Origin: JAANXG01 sp034520625
Lineage (GTDB): Bacteria; Pseudomonadota; Gammaproteobacteria; Arenicellales; JAANXG01
NCBI GenBank assembly: GCA_034520625.1
Contig: JAXHNI010000005.1
Location: forward strand, 62,001-126,000
Direction: 5' to 3'
Length of the DNA: 64,000 bases
How positions within the stretch are numbered: the stretch's first letter is position 1; every line of letters begins with the position of its first letter. The notes below the pieces were generated by a model, which was not told the DNA's origin, did not search any database, and saw only the letters and a list, made by a program, of their open reading frames with translations. Positions 7,828 to 16,760 of the stretch are shown one piece after another. A program made the position numbers and the translations under genes.

Positions 7828-9546
7828 ATGGCTCGCAAACATTCCCAGCGTGGACGGCGCAGCAAACCGCCGCGCAGCATCCGGACCGGCGACCCCGCCC
7901 GGCTTTGGCAGGACGCCGTGAACGCCTACCAGCAGGGGAACCCCGCGCGGGCGCGGCGCGCCCTCGAGCCCCTGCTCGAGCATCCCGCGGCCGATGCCAC
8001 GACATTCCTGCTGGCGGGGGTGGTGGCGGCCCAGCTCGAGCATACGGAACGTGCCATCGACCTTCTCGGGAAGGCGGTCGAAATGAATCCGGAATCCACC
8101 GAGGCCTGGCTGTCCCTGGGCAACGTGCTGCATGCCCGGGGGCGCATGGAGGATGCGGCCGCCGCATTCATGGAGGCGACGAGCCGATCGCCGGGCAACG
8201 CGGAGGCGTGGAACAACCTGGGCGTCGTGCAGGAGGACACGGGGCGCACCCGGGATGCCCTGGACTCATACAACCGCGCCCTGGAAGTGGACCCGGGGTT
8301 CGTCAATGCCTTGCGCCGACGGGCGCCGGTCCTGGGAAGGCTGCGCTGGTTCGAGCAGGCCCGCGATGCCTACGAAGACCTGTTGCAGCGGTTTCCCGAC
8401 GACCCGGTGCTGCGGGTGGATTTCGCGCAGTTTCTGGAGCAGGCCAACCGCCCGGACGAAGCCTCGGCATATCTCCCGGAACCCGGGCACGCTGGCAGCA
8501 AGTCCGAAGAAGCCAGAGTCGAGTACCTGCGAGCCCAACTGCTCGTTCGAAAAGGCGACCTGGACACCGCGCTTGCCGGGCTTGGCGCGGCGCGCCAGCG
8601 GACCGGCGAGGATTTCCTGTGCTACCGCGAAGGATTGATTTTCGACCGCCTCGGGCGTTACGACGAAGCGATGGCGGCATTCGAGCGCGCGAACCGGGCC
8701 ACGGCCGCACAGCACGACTACAAACGGCTCTTGTCCCAACCCGTTCCGGACTACCTGCGCCGCAAGATCGAGGCGGGGATTCAACCACCGGCGCCGGCGC
8801 CCGACGAGCCGGGGGAAAACGGCGCCGGCCCGGTGTTCATCACCGGCCTGCCGCGATCCGGCACGACGCTGCTGGACAGAATGCTGGCCGCGCATCCGGA
8901 TATCCAGGTTCTCGAAGAGCTGGAAGGGCTGCATATGGCGGAGAACGCCCTGGCCGGGGGCGCCGCGCCGGAAGAAGCACGCCGGGAGTACTGGGAATTC
9001 GTGAACCGGCACGTCGATCTGAGGCCGGGAGCGACCATCGTGGACAAGAATCCCATGCACGTGATGCACCTCGACGTCCTGCCCCGGCTGTTCCCCCGGG
9101 CGCGGGTCGTGTTCATGCTCCGCCACCCGTACGACGCCGCGCTCAGCTGCTTCATGCAGGATTTCGATCCCGGCCCGGTGACCGCCCGTTTCCTGGATCT
9201 CGGCAGCACCGCCGCAATCTGTGCACAGTTCCTGGCGCTCATGCAACTCTACGAGTCGGCCTGCCCGGAGCAGGTCACCCGCGTACGCTACGAGGACCTG
9301 GTCGTCGACTACCAGGAGGAGGTGAAGCGCGTCCTGGATGCCATGGGCCTGGACTGGAACGAAGGGATCGAGGACTATGCCGGCATTGCCGCGCGTTCCG
9401 CGCCGATCATGACGGCCAGTTACGAGCAGGTCACGCGCCGCCTCTACCACACCTCACTCGAACGCTGGCGACACTACGAAAAATGGCTGGCGCCTTTTCA
9501 CGAAAACCTGGGGGAGCTGCTCGCCGGATTCGGGTACGAGCGCTGA
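7828..9546 (+). CDS. TPR-repeat sulfotransferase (second copy)
   Basis: A 572-residue protein with a basic N-terminus, about five to six TPR units (residues about 25-290) and a C-terminal sulfotransferase domain. The PAPS-binding loop GLPRSGTTLL lies at about 340-349, and VFMLRHPYDAALSCF is the 3'-phosphate-binding region. It differs from the 4015-6156 protein in TPR number and in the order of acidic insertions, so it is a paralogue, not a recent duplicate. It stands alone, with about 135 bp of upstream non-coding DNA after the divergent porin promoter region. The acceptor is unknown. Confidence 0.85.
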   Translation: MARKHSQRGRRSKPPRSIRTGDPARLWQDAVNAYQQGNPARARRALEPLLEHPAADATTFLLAGVVAAQLEHTERAIDLLGKAVEMNPESTEAWLSLGNVLHARGRMEDAAAAFMEATSRSPGNAEAWNNLGVVQEDTGRTRDALDSYNRALEVDPGFVNALRRRAPVLGRLRWFEQARDAYEDLLQRFPDDPVLRVDFAQFLEQANRPDEASAYLPEPGHAGSKSEEARVEYLRAQLLVRKGDLDTALAGLGAARQRTGEDFLCYREGLIFDRLGRYDEAMAAFERANRATAAQHDYKRLLSQPVPDYLRRKIEAGIQPPAPAPDEPGENGAGPVFITGLPRSGTTLLDRMLAAHPDIQVLEELEGLHMAENALAGGAAPEEARREYWEFVNRHVDLRPGATIVDKNPMHVMHLDVLPRLFPRARVVFMLRHPYDAALSCFMQDFDPGPVTARFLDLGSTAAICAQFLALMQLYESACPEQVTRVRYEDLVVDYQEEVKRVLDAMGLDWNEGIEDYAGIAARSAPIMTASYEQVTRRLYHTSLERWRHYEKWLAPFHENLGELLAGFGYER

Positions 9547-9604
9547 TCCATCCCCCGCCGGGACTCCCGCGCGGATTTGATATTGAACCCCCCGCGGAAT
9601 ATCC

Positions 9605-10282
9605 TTGTCGAACAACCGAACGCAACGACGCAACCATCCATTGAACCACAGACCACTCGTTCTCGCCCTGGCGATCGCCGTCCTCGTCCTCCCGGAGGTT
9701 TCCCGTGGCGGCGGGCTCGAGGATATCCCGATCTGCCACGGGTTCGGCTGCCGCATCCAGGAAACCGTATCGATCTCGGAATCGGAATGGCGACAGGTGC
9801 GCACGTTCTTCCGGGAACCGGCCTCGACGCCGGCCGAAGAGCGCGACCAGATCAAGCGGGCGGTCGGGTGGTTCGACGTCATCGCCGGCCGCTACTCGCC
9901 GATTCACCGGGACCTGGCCAAGAACGAAATACCGGGGCGGTTCGATAACGTCCGCAGCAACCCGGACGGACACACGATGCCCGCCAGCACCATCGGGCAA
10001 CTGGATTGCATCGACGAATCCAGGAACGTGACGACCTATCTGACCCTGATGGAGCAGGCCGGCCTGTTCCGCCACCACCGGGTCGTGGAGCGGGCCCTTC
10101 GCCGGTCTGCAGTGGACCAACACTACGCGGGGCAGATCGAGGAAATCGAATCCGCCACCCGATGGGTCGTGGACTCCTGGTTCTACGCCCACGGACGCCT
10201 GCCGTATCTCGAAGAGGCCACGGAGTGGCTCGATATTCCCTTTCTGTTCAGCACTTCGTTTCCGGAAGAGGCGGATGGCTGA
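9605..10282 (+). CDS. Exported protein of unknown function
   Basis: A roughly 225-residue protein starting at a TTG codon, with a second TTG 36 bp later also possible. Residues 16-36 form a hydrophobic signal segment (LVLALAIAVLVLPEVSRGG). The mature domain has three cysteines (two in the ICHGFGC pattern and one in QLDCID) and an alpha-helical middle. I do not recognise the family. ICHGFGC is not a CxxCH haem motif. It follows the sulfotransferase by 58 bp and precedes a dehydrogenase by 42 bp on the same strand, so the three may be co-transcribed. Codon use matches its neighbours, which supports real coding. Confidence 0.6.
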   Translation: MSNNRTQRRNHPLNHRPLVLALAIAVLVLPEVSRGGGLEDIPICHGFGCRIQETVSISESEWRQVRTFFREPASTPAEERDQIKRAVGWFDVIAGRYSPIHRDLAKNEIPGRFDNVRSNPDGHTMPASTIGQLDCIDESRNVTTYLTLMEQAGLFRHHRVVERALRRSAVDQHYAGQIEEIESATRWVVDSWFYAHGRLPYLEEATEWLDIPFLFSTSFPEEADG

Positions 10283-10324
10283 CGATTCGAGCCCGCCGGC
10301 GTCAGCCGCTGCGGCAGGCGGCGC

Positions 10325-11296
10325 ATGGAGGTAGCGGCCGCTCCCCGCGTTGTGGTCTTCGGCGCGAGCAGCTTGGACGACCTGCCGGGTGTCGGGGCGG
10401 TCGCCGCCGATGCCCGCTTCCATTTCGCCAGCAACGGTGAGGAGCTTGCCCGGGTCGTTTCCGGGGCCGACGTGATACTGGGCTGGGATTTCCGTGCCGG
10501 GATCCTGGAACGCGTATGGCCACAGGCCGAACGCCTGCAATGGGTGCACTGGGCCGGCGCCGGCGTGGACGCCGTCCTGTTTCCCGCATTCCGCGACAGC
10601 GATGTCGTGCTCACCAACGCCCGCGGCGTGTTCGATCAGCCCATCGCCGAGTACGTACTGGGCCTGGTGCTCTGTTTCGCCAAGGACTTCCCCCGCACCG
10701 TTCGCGCCCAGGAGCGGAAAAGCTGGGACTTCCGGTATTCCGAATCCATTCAGGGCCGGACCGCCCTGCTGGTGGGGGTAGGCAGCATCGGCCGCGCCAT
10801 TGGCGCCCTGCTGCACGGTGCCGGCATGGAAGTTACCGGCATCGGGCGCACTGGCCGCAGTGGTGATCCGCTGTTTGGAGAGATCCACGGATTCGATGCG
10901 CTGGACCGGAAGCTCGGCGGCGCCGACTACGTCATCAACGTCACGCCCTCCACGCCGGAAACACGGGGCCTGTTCTCCGTTGATCGGTTTCAGGCAATGA
11001 AGGCCGGGGCACGGTTCATCAATGTCGGGCGGGGCGATGCCGTCGACGAGGAGGCCCTGGCGGAGTCCCTGCGCCGGGGGCGGCTCGGCGGCGCGGCGCT
11101 GGACGTATTCGCCGAAGAGCCCCTCCCCGCCGAGAGCCCGCTGTGGGAGCTCGACAACGTAATCGTGTCGCCGCACATGTCCGGCGATGTCTCCGAAAGC
11201 ACCGAACACCTGGTGGCCCAGTTCGTGAACAATCTGCGACGGTTCATTCGCGACGAGCCGCTGGACAACGTCGTCGACAAGCGAAGGGGGTATTGA
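10325..11296 (+). CDS. D-isomer-specific 2-hydroxyacid dehydrogenase
   Basis: A 323-residue NAD(P)-dependent oxidoreductase that interconverts 2-oxoacids and D-2-hydroxyacids in the cytosol. The cofactor-binding Rossmann motif is GVGSIG (about 150-155). The three catalytic residues are present: Arg in NVGRGD (about 235), Glu in DVFAEEP (about 263) and His in SPHMSG (about 284). The length and the GRTALLVGVGSIG signature resemble the GhrA/glyoxylate-hydroxypyruvate branch more than D-lactate dehydrogenase. A glyoxylate or hydroxypyruvate role would fit nearby glycine/sarcosine-producing pathways, but this is inference. Confidence 0.85.
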   Translation: MEVAAAPRVVVFGASSLDDLPGVGAVAADARFHFASNGEELARVVSGADVILGWDFRAGILERVWPQAERLQWVHWAGAGVDAVLFPAFRDSDVVLTNARGVFDQPIAEYVLGLVLCFAKDFPRTVRAQERKSWDFRYSESIQGRTALLVGVGSIGRAIGALLHGAGMEVTGIGRTGRSGDPLFGEIHGFDALDRKLGGADYVINVTPSTPETRGLFSVDRFQAMKAGARFINVGRGDAVDEEALAESLRRGRLGGAALDVFAEEPLPAESPLWELDNVIVSPHMSGDVSESTEHLVAQFVNNLRRFIRDEPLDNVVDKRRGY

Positions 11297-11367
11297 TCCC
11301 CGTCCGCGCCCGGATGGGAGACGGGGATGAGACCTGCCTGGCCTTGATACGACAAAACGAAGCCATT

Positions 11368-11605
11368 GTGGGTCAGGCTTCATGCCTGACATGTCAGCCT
11401 GCTCCCTCTCCCCCTTTGGGGGAGAGGGCTGGGGTGAGGGGAGGAATAATAGATGTGTTCATGCGCTGATTCGGAGGAATGATTGTTCGTCCCCTCACCC
11501 TGTCCCTCTCCCCCTTCGGGGGCGAGGGGACCCTTCGTTAAAGGCTGACCCACATGGGTTTTGCCAACACATGCAGGCCGGGCTTGATGCCCGACATGTC
11601 GGCCT
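11368..11605. repeat. Composite REP-like repeat array
   Basis: The 370-bp gap between two converging genes is mostly repeats. An inverted pair of the CCCTCTCCCCCTTTGGGGG type lies at 11401-11443 and 11491-11530. Outside it, a CATGCCTGACATGTC-type unit occurs twice in direct orientation (about 11370-11400 and 11573-11605), and GTGGGTCAG (11368) pairs with CTGACCCAC (11544). Such palindromic units are common extragenic repeats in proteobacteria. No gene is visible here. Confidence 0.8.
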
Positions 11606-11664
11606 TCAAGGCCGATCCGGAAAATAGCGGCCTCGCCGATCCACCAATGATCGATTTTCGTTAA

Positions 11665-13701
11665 CTACAAGTCCTTGCAGATCCGCAGCGAGTCGAGGAT
11701 CGCCGCGTGGATATTGCGGCTGGCAACGGCGTCCCCGACGCGGAACAGGTCGAACCGGCCGGCCTCATTGGCATGCGGGGTTTCGAGGCGGCCCTGCATG
11801 AGCGCTCCGGTATCGACCTCCCCTCGATTGCGGGCCATGTCCTTGAGCTCGAAATACAGATCATCCATGGGCAGGGTGCCGTGCTCGACGATCACCTGGT
11901 CCACCAGCCGTTCCTCGCGGCTGTCATCGAATTCGTTGTAAAGAAGGGCCCGCAGCCGGCCGTCGATGCGCTCGACTTTCATCAGCCTGCGATTCAGGGA
12001 CATGACCACGCCGTATTCGTAGAAAGTCTTCAGGTAAGCGGGGAAATTGGTGCCGCCCACCTCCTGCCCGATCATGCGGTCCGGGGTGGCGAGCTCCACG
12101 CTGCTGCCGGCATGAGCCAGGTATTCGGCGCAGGCCAGGCCCGGGTGTTGGCCGTTGTCATCGAACACCAGAACCGCCCCGGCGGGCCGCACCTGGCCAC
12201 CGAGGATATCCCAGGACGAAGTGACCAGCTCCTCGCCGCCTTCCGGGAGCCCGGTATTGGGCAGGCCTCCGGTGGCAATGATCACGATGTCCGGATCGAC
12301 GGCCAGCACGTCGTCGATTCCGGCAATGCGATTGAACACCATGTCGACGCCGGCGGATTCCACCTCGCTGCTCAGCCAGTCGACGATACCGACGATTTCC
12401 CGGCGCCGTTCCACTTTGGCGGCCAGAAGCACCTGGCCGCCCGGCCGCCCCGCCGCCTCCAGCAGCGTAACCCGGTGGCCGCGCAGGGCGCAGACCCGCG
12501 CCGCTTCCAGTCCGGACGGCCCGGCACCCACCACCACCACCCGCCGCTGTCTTGACGCGGCACCGATCTCGTGGGGCAGATACGTCTCGCGGCCGGTGGC
12601 CGGATTGTGTGTGCACAGGGCATCACCGGGCTCGTAGAGTCGGTCGATGCAGTAACCCATCCCGACACACGGCCGGATCCGCGCCTCCATGCCCTGGTCG
12701 ATCTTGCGGGTGATATGCGGATCGGCCATGTGAGCGCGCGTCATGCCCACCAGATCCATGGCGCCGTCGGCGATGGCGTGCCGCGCCGTGGCGACATCGT
12801 TGATGCGCGCCGAGTGCAGCACCGGTATGTCCAGCGCCTGCCTGACGGATTTGGTGAACGCCAGATTGGGAGCGCTCGGCGTCCCCATGTTGGGTATGAC
12901 CTCCGACAGGCCCTTGTCGGTGTCGATGTGGCCGCGAATCACGTTGATGAAGTCGATAGTGCGCGAGGCCTCCAGCCGACGGGCGATCTCCAGGCCTTCC
13001 TCGGGATCCAGGCCGCCGTCCAGGCGCTCGTCCAGCACCATGCGTACACCGACGATATAGTCGTCCCCGACCTGCCGGCGAATCTCGTCCAGCACCTCCA
13101 GGCTGAAGCGCATGCGGTTGTCCAGCCCACCGCCGTATTGATCCGAGCGCTGGTTCATGCGCGTCGCCCAGAACGCGTCAAACAGGTGCCCGTAAGCCTC
13201 GATCTCGATGCCGTCGAGACCGCCCTCCCGGCAGCGGCGTGCCCCCTGGCCGTAGGCGCGCACCACCCGGACAATGTCGAAGTCCTCCATGGCTTTGGGA
13301 AAGGCGCGATGGGCGGGCTCGCGAACGCAGGAAGGCCAGAGCGTGGGCAGCCAGTGCCCGGAATACGACGACGTGCGCCGGCCCAGGTGGGTAATCTGGC
13401 ACATCACGGCGGCGCCGTGCTCATGCACCCGTCCGGCAAGTTGCCTGAAGTACGGAATGATCTCGTCGCCGCCCACATCAAGGTTGCCGAAGGCCGGCGA
13501 ACATTCGCGCTCCACCAGCGCCGAGCCACCGAACATGGTGAGGCCAATGCCGCCGCGCGCCTTTTCCTCCTGGTACCGCTGATAACGCTCGGTCGGCAGC
13601 CCGTTCTCACCGTAGCTCGGCTCGTGGGATGCGCTGAAGATGCGGTTCTTCAGCTGCAGGTGCTTCAGTGTGTAAGGCTGTAACAGGGGGTCGTTTTTCA
13701 T
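11665..13701 (-). CDS. NADH:flavin oxidoreductase, dimethylglycine demethylase DgcA-like
   Basis: A 678-residue flavoprotein with the old-yellow-enzyme/trimethylamine dehydrogenase layout: an FMN-binding TIM barrel (about 1-330), a 4Fe-4S cysteine cluster beginning CVGMGYC near 345, then an FAD/NAD-binding domain with VVVVGAGPSGLEAA (about 386). This architecture covers trimethylamine dehydrogenase, 2,4-dienoyl-CoA reductase and Pseudomonas DgcA (about 686 residues), which demethylates dimethylglycine. Linkage to a betaine methyltransferase-like gene and EtfAB favours the DgcA/TMADH branch. The partner DgcB is not in the window. It lies 13 bp downstream of the 13715-14764 gene, so it is in the same operon. 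The product of the reaction would be sarcosine plus a C1 unit. Confidence 0.82.
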   Translation of the reverse strand: MKNDPLLQPYTLKHLQLKNRIFSASHEPSYGENGLPTERYQRYQEEKARGGIGLTMFGGSALVERECSPAFGNLDVGGDEIIPYFRQLAGRVHEHGAAVMCQITHLGRRTSSYSGHWLPTLWPSCVREPAHRAFPKAMEDFDIVRVVRAYGQGARRCREGGLDGIEIEAYGHLFDAFWATRMNQRSDQYGGGLDNRMRFSLEVLDEIRRQVGDDYIVGVRMVLDERLDGGLDPEEGLEIARRLEASRTIDFINVIRGHIDTDKGLSEVIPNMGTPSAPNLAFTKSVRQALDIPVLHSARINDVATARHAIADGAMDLVGMTRAHMADPHITRKIDQGMEARIRPCVGMGYCIDRLYEPGDALCTHNPATGRETYLPHEIGAASRQRRVVVVGAGPSGLEAARVCALRGHRVTLLEAAGRPGGQVLLAAKVERRREIVGIVDWLSSEVESAGVDMVFNRIAGIDDVLAVDPDIVIIATGGLPNTGLPEGGEELVTSSWDILGGQVRPAGAVLVFDDNGQHPGLACAEYLAHAGSSVELATPDRMIGQEVGGTNFPAYLKTFYEYGVVMSLNRRLMKVERIDGRLRALLYNEFDDSREERLVDQVIVEHGTLPMDDLYFELKDMARNRGEVDTGALMQGRLETPHANEAGRFDLFRVGDAVASRNIHAAILDSLRICKDL

Positions 13702-13714
13702 CGAACGGCGGAGC

Positions 13715-14764
13715 TCAAGTGATCCGGGCGCGGTTGCGTCGCCGCGATTTCCTGCCGGCCCCCTGCGAAGCCGGGGGCACGCCGGAAATCTGCGCCCGCA
13801 TTCCGTCGGTCACCCCGCCGAGGCGCTGCACCACGGTGTCGATATCCGGCCGCGCCTCCCGGGGTCCGGACTCGAGGGCCTCGCGCATCGCCCGGATGTG
13901 CTCCGCCGTGGTGCCGCAGCAGCCGCCGATGATGGTCGCGCCCGCCGCATGGGCCAGCCGGGCGTACTCCGCCATCAGCGCCGGTGTGCCGTTGTACACG
14001 ATACGGCCGTCGATGTACTCGGGGATGCCGCAGTTCGCCTTTGCCACCAGGATGGGCCTGGGATCGTCGGACCCGCCTTCCTCGCTCATCCGCAGAATCG
14101 CCGTCACCACTTCCGCGGCACCGATGCCGCAGTTGGTGCCGCAAGCGACCGGCACCGGAACCAGCCCCGGCTGCATGGCGACGATGTCCCGGACGGTAAC
14201 GCCCATCATGGTCCGGCCGTTGGTATCGATGCTGAAGCAGGTCACCACCGGCAGTCCCGTCTCCGCGGCGCCGCGGACCGCCGCCTCCACCTCCTCCCGG
14301 GAGGACATGGTTTCGATCCACAGCACATCCACCCCGCCTTCCTGCAGACCTCTGGCCTGCTCACGGAACGCGTCCACGGCATCGTCAAAGCTCAGGTTGC
14401 CCACGGGTTGCAGGATCTCTCCCGTCGGCCCCATGGATCCGGCCGCCACCACCGTACGCCCGGAAGCATCAATGACGGCTCGCAGGATGCGGGCCGCCTC
14501 CCGGTTGAGCTCGTGGACCCGGTCCTGGGCCTGGTGCAGGGACAGCCGGCAGCGGGTGCCGCCGAAGGAGTTGGTGAGGACGATGTCCGAGCCCGCCTCG
14601 ATGAAACCGCGGTAATGGGCTGCGACGCGCTCCGGATAGTCGAAATTCCACAATTCCGGGGCATCGCCGCTTTGCAGGCCCAGGTCGAACAGGCTGGTGC
14701 CCGTCGCGCCGTCCGCCAGCAGCCAGGGCCGGGTGTCCAGGAGCTTGCGTAAAAGGTCGGTCAT
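13715..14764 (-). CDS. Betaine/thiol homocysteine S-methyltransferase-like protein
   Basis: A 349-residue Zn-dependent (beta-alpha)8 methyltransferase of the homocysteine S-methyltransferase family (MetH N-terminal module, BHMT, MmuM). The GATGTSLFD opening (19-27), a first Zn cysteine in KANCGIPEY (about 244) and the GGCCGT pair (about 280-283) are all present. It would move a methyl group from a methylated donor such as betaine to homocysteine, giving methionine, and dimethylglycine if betaine is the donor. The basic C-terminal tail (about 325-349) is longer than usual. It sits between etfA and the DgcA-like gene, which strongly suggests betaine use. Confidence 0.85.
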   Translation of the reverse strand: MTDLLRKLLDTRPWLLADGATGTSLFDLGLQSGDAPELWNFDYPERVAAHYRGFIEAGSDIVLTNSFGGTRCRLSLHQAQDRVHELNREAARILRAVIDASGRTVVAAGSMGPTGEILQPVGNLSFDDAVDAFREQARGLQEGGVDVLWIETMSSREEVEAAVRGAAETGLPVVTCFSIDTNGRTMMGVTVRDIVAMQPGLVPVPVACGTNCGIGAAEVVTAILRMSEEGGSDDPRPILVAKANCGIPEYIDGRIVYNGTPALMAEYARLAHAAGATIIGGCCGTTAEHIRAMREALESGPREARPDIDTVVQRLGGVTDGMRAQISGVPPASQGAGRKSRRRNRARIT

Positions 14765-14883
14765 CGGTCGGTATTATGCGCTCGATTCAGGCGGGCGTGT
14801 GGCCGCCGGTGTGAGCCGGTCCACACAGTGCCTTCCGGCCGGGGGTCAAGGCAGGAGCACGGAAATACCGACCAGGTTCCCGC

Positions 14884-15819
14884 CTACTTCTTGAGGGCCT
14901 CGGTCAGTTTCGGAACCGCTTCGAACAGGTCGTCCACCAGCCCGTAGTCCGCGACCTGGAATATCGGTGCCTCCTCGTCGGTGTTGACGGCGGCGATGAC
15001 CTTGCTGTCCTTCATCCCCGCCAGGTGCTGAATCGCCCCGGAGATGCCGATGGCCAGATAAAGATCCGGCGCCACCACCTTGCCGGTCTGGCCGACCTGG
15101 TAGTCATTCGGCACGTAGCCGGCGTCCACCGCCGCCCGCGATGCCCCGACCGCCGCATTGAGCGTCGCCGCCAGGTCCTCGATCATCTGGAAGTTCTCCG
15201 CGCTGCCGACGCCCCGGCCCCCGGAGACCACGACCCGGGCCGAGGTCAGCTCGGGCCGGTCCGACTGCGACAGGTTCTGCTCCAGGAAACGCGAGCCGGC
15301 GCCGGTCTCCGCCGCCTCGACTGACTCTACGGCCGCACTGCCACCCTCGGCATCCGCAGCGTCGAATTTCGTCGTCCGGACGGTAACCACCTTGATGGCG
15401 TCCGATGACTGAACCTTTGCCAGGGCATTGCCCGCATAGATGGGGCGCTCGAAAGTGTCTTCGGCGAACACCTCGCTGATATCCGAGATCTGGGACACGT
15501 CCAGCAGGGCGCTGACTCGCGGCATGACGTTCTTCCCGTACGTGGTCGCGGCGGCCACGACATGGCTGTAGCCTCCCGCGAGACCCACGAGCAGCGGCGC
15601 CAGGTTTTCCGGCAGCGGATGCTCGTAGGCCGGGTCGTCGGCCAGCAGCACCCGCTCGATGCCCGCCACTTTGGCACAGGCCTCGGCAACGGCTCCGCAG
15701 CCGGAACCGGCGACCAGGATCTCCACCGGGCCGCCCATTTTCACAGCGGCGCTTACGGAATGGAGCGTGACTTCGAACAGCTCGGAATTATCGTGCTCGG
15801 CAACAACCAGGACGGTCAT
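14884..15819 (-). CDS. etfA: Electron transfer flavoprotein alpha subunit
   Basis: A 311-residue EtfA. The N-terminal domain has the ETF fold and the C-terminal FAD-binding domain carries VVSGGRGVGS (about 198-207) and SGAIQHLAGMKDSKVIAAVN. With EtfB it accepts electrons from flavin dehydrogenases and hands them to the quinone pool through ETF-QO. The start codon overlaps the etfB stop by 1 bp, so the two are coupled. Being upstream of Bmt-like and DgcA-like genes, this EtfAB pair is probably dedicated to methylated-amine oxidation and not to general fatty-acid oxidation. About 119 bp separate it from the next gene. Confidence 0.93.
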   Translation of the reverse strand: MTVLVVAEHDNSELFEVTLHSVSAAVKMGGPVEILVAGSGCGAVAEACAKVAGIERVLLADDPAYEHPLPENLAPLLVGLAGGYSHVVAAATTYGKNVMPRVSALLDVSQISDISEVFAEDTFERPIYAGNALAKVQSSDAIKVVTVRTTKFDAADAEGGSAAVESVEAAETGAGSRFLEQNLSQSDRPELTSARVVVSGGRGVGSAENFQMIEDLAATLNAAVGASRAAVDAGYVPNDYQVGQTGKVVAPDLYLAIGISGAIQHLAGMKDSKVIAAVNTDEEAPIFQVADYGLVDDLFEAVPKLTEALKK

Positions 15820-16568
15820 CAGATCACCTTTGCCTCGTTCTTCAGTTTATCCACCAGCTCTTCAACGCTGGACACCCGGACACCCTCTGCACGGGCCGGA
15901 GGCTCGCTGACACCGAGAACCTTCATGCGGGGCGCGAGGTCCAGTCCCAGGTCCGCCGCGGCCTTCTTGTCCACGGGTTTCTTCTTGGCCTTCATGATAT
16001 TCGGCAGGGAGGCATGCCGCGGCTCGTTCAGCCGCAGGTCAACGGTAACCACCGCGGGCAGGTCCAGCTCGACGGTTTCCAGGCCACCGTCGATCTCGCG
16101 CACCACCTTCGCCTTGCCGTCCGCCAGCTCCACGCCGGAAGCGAACGTGCCCTGGGGCCAGCCCAGCAGCGCGGCCAGGCCCTGCCCCGTCTGGTTGCAG
16201 TCGTCGTCGATGGCCTGCTTGCCCAGCAGCACCAGCTGCACCGACTCGTCCTCCACCACCTGTTTCAGGACCTTGGCCACCGCAAGTGGCTCGAGCTCCG
16301 CGTCGCTCTCAACCAGGATACCGCGGTCCGCGCCCATCGCCAGGGCCGTGCGGATGGTCTCCTCGGACTTGGCGGGACCGATGGACACGGCAATGATCTC
16401 CTCGGCGACCCCCGTTTCCTTGAGGCGGACGGCCTGTTCCACGGCAATCTCGTCGAAGGGATTCATCGACATCTTGGCGTTGGACAGGTCCACGCCGCTG
16501 CCGTCGGGTTTGACGTAAGCGCGGACATAGGGGTCCAACACTCTTTTCACACCTACGAGTATTTTCAT
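15819..16568 (-). CDS. etfB: Electron transfer flavoprotein beta subunit
   Basis: A 249-residue EtfB opening with MKILVGVKRVLDPYVRAYVK and containing the family signature region DDDCNQTGQGLAALLGWPQGTFAS, where the AMP moiety binds and the partner interface lies. It is the first gene of a four-gene minus-strand unit (etfB, etfA, Bmt-like, DgcA-like). The opposite strand carries the MttB-family gene 192 bp away, so both units share a control region. The length is normal and no key segment is missing. Confidence 0.93.
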   Translation of the reverse strand: MKILVGVKRVLDPYVRAYVKPDGSGVDLSNAKMSMNPFDEIAVEQAVRLKETGVAEEIIAVSIGPAKSEETIRTALAMGADRGILVESDAELEPLAVAKVLKQVVEDESVQLVLLGKQAIDDDCNQTGQGLAALLGWPQGTFASGVELADGKAKVVREIDGGLETVELDLPAVVTVDLRLNEPRHASLPNIMKAKKKPVDKKAAADLGLDLAPRMKVLGVSEPPARAEGVRVSSVEELVDKLKNEAKVI

Positions 16569-16760
16569 GCTCGCTCTGCTTCCCGGTTGTTCAGGTACGT
16601 AATTCTTGGCGGAGCGCGGATTCTATCAGATCACCCCGTGAGGCGCGCCATACCCCGCGAGGGCGGAATGGCGCAGGTAAGAACATAGCGGTCGCGAGTC
16701 GTGCTGAAATGCGCCCGGGAATGGTCAATGATTCGCGCCACAGCAAGCCGGTGAACCGAT
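16569..16760. promoter_or_regulatory. Divergent control region between etfB and the MttB-family gene
   Basis: This 192-bp gap must hold promoters for both directions. It contains a short inverted repeat, GCGCCAT (about 16646-16652) and ATGGCGC (about 16668-16674). A GbdR-like activator encoded 2 kb away is the natural candidate regulator. No strong sigma-70 boxes are obvious. Confidence 0.4.
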
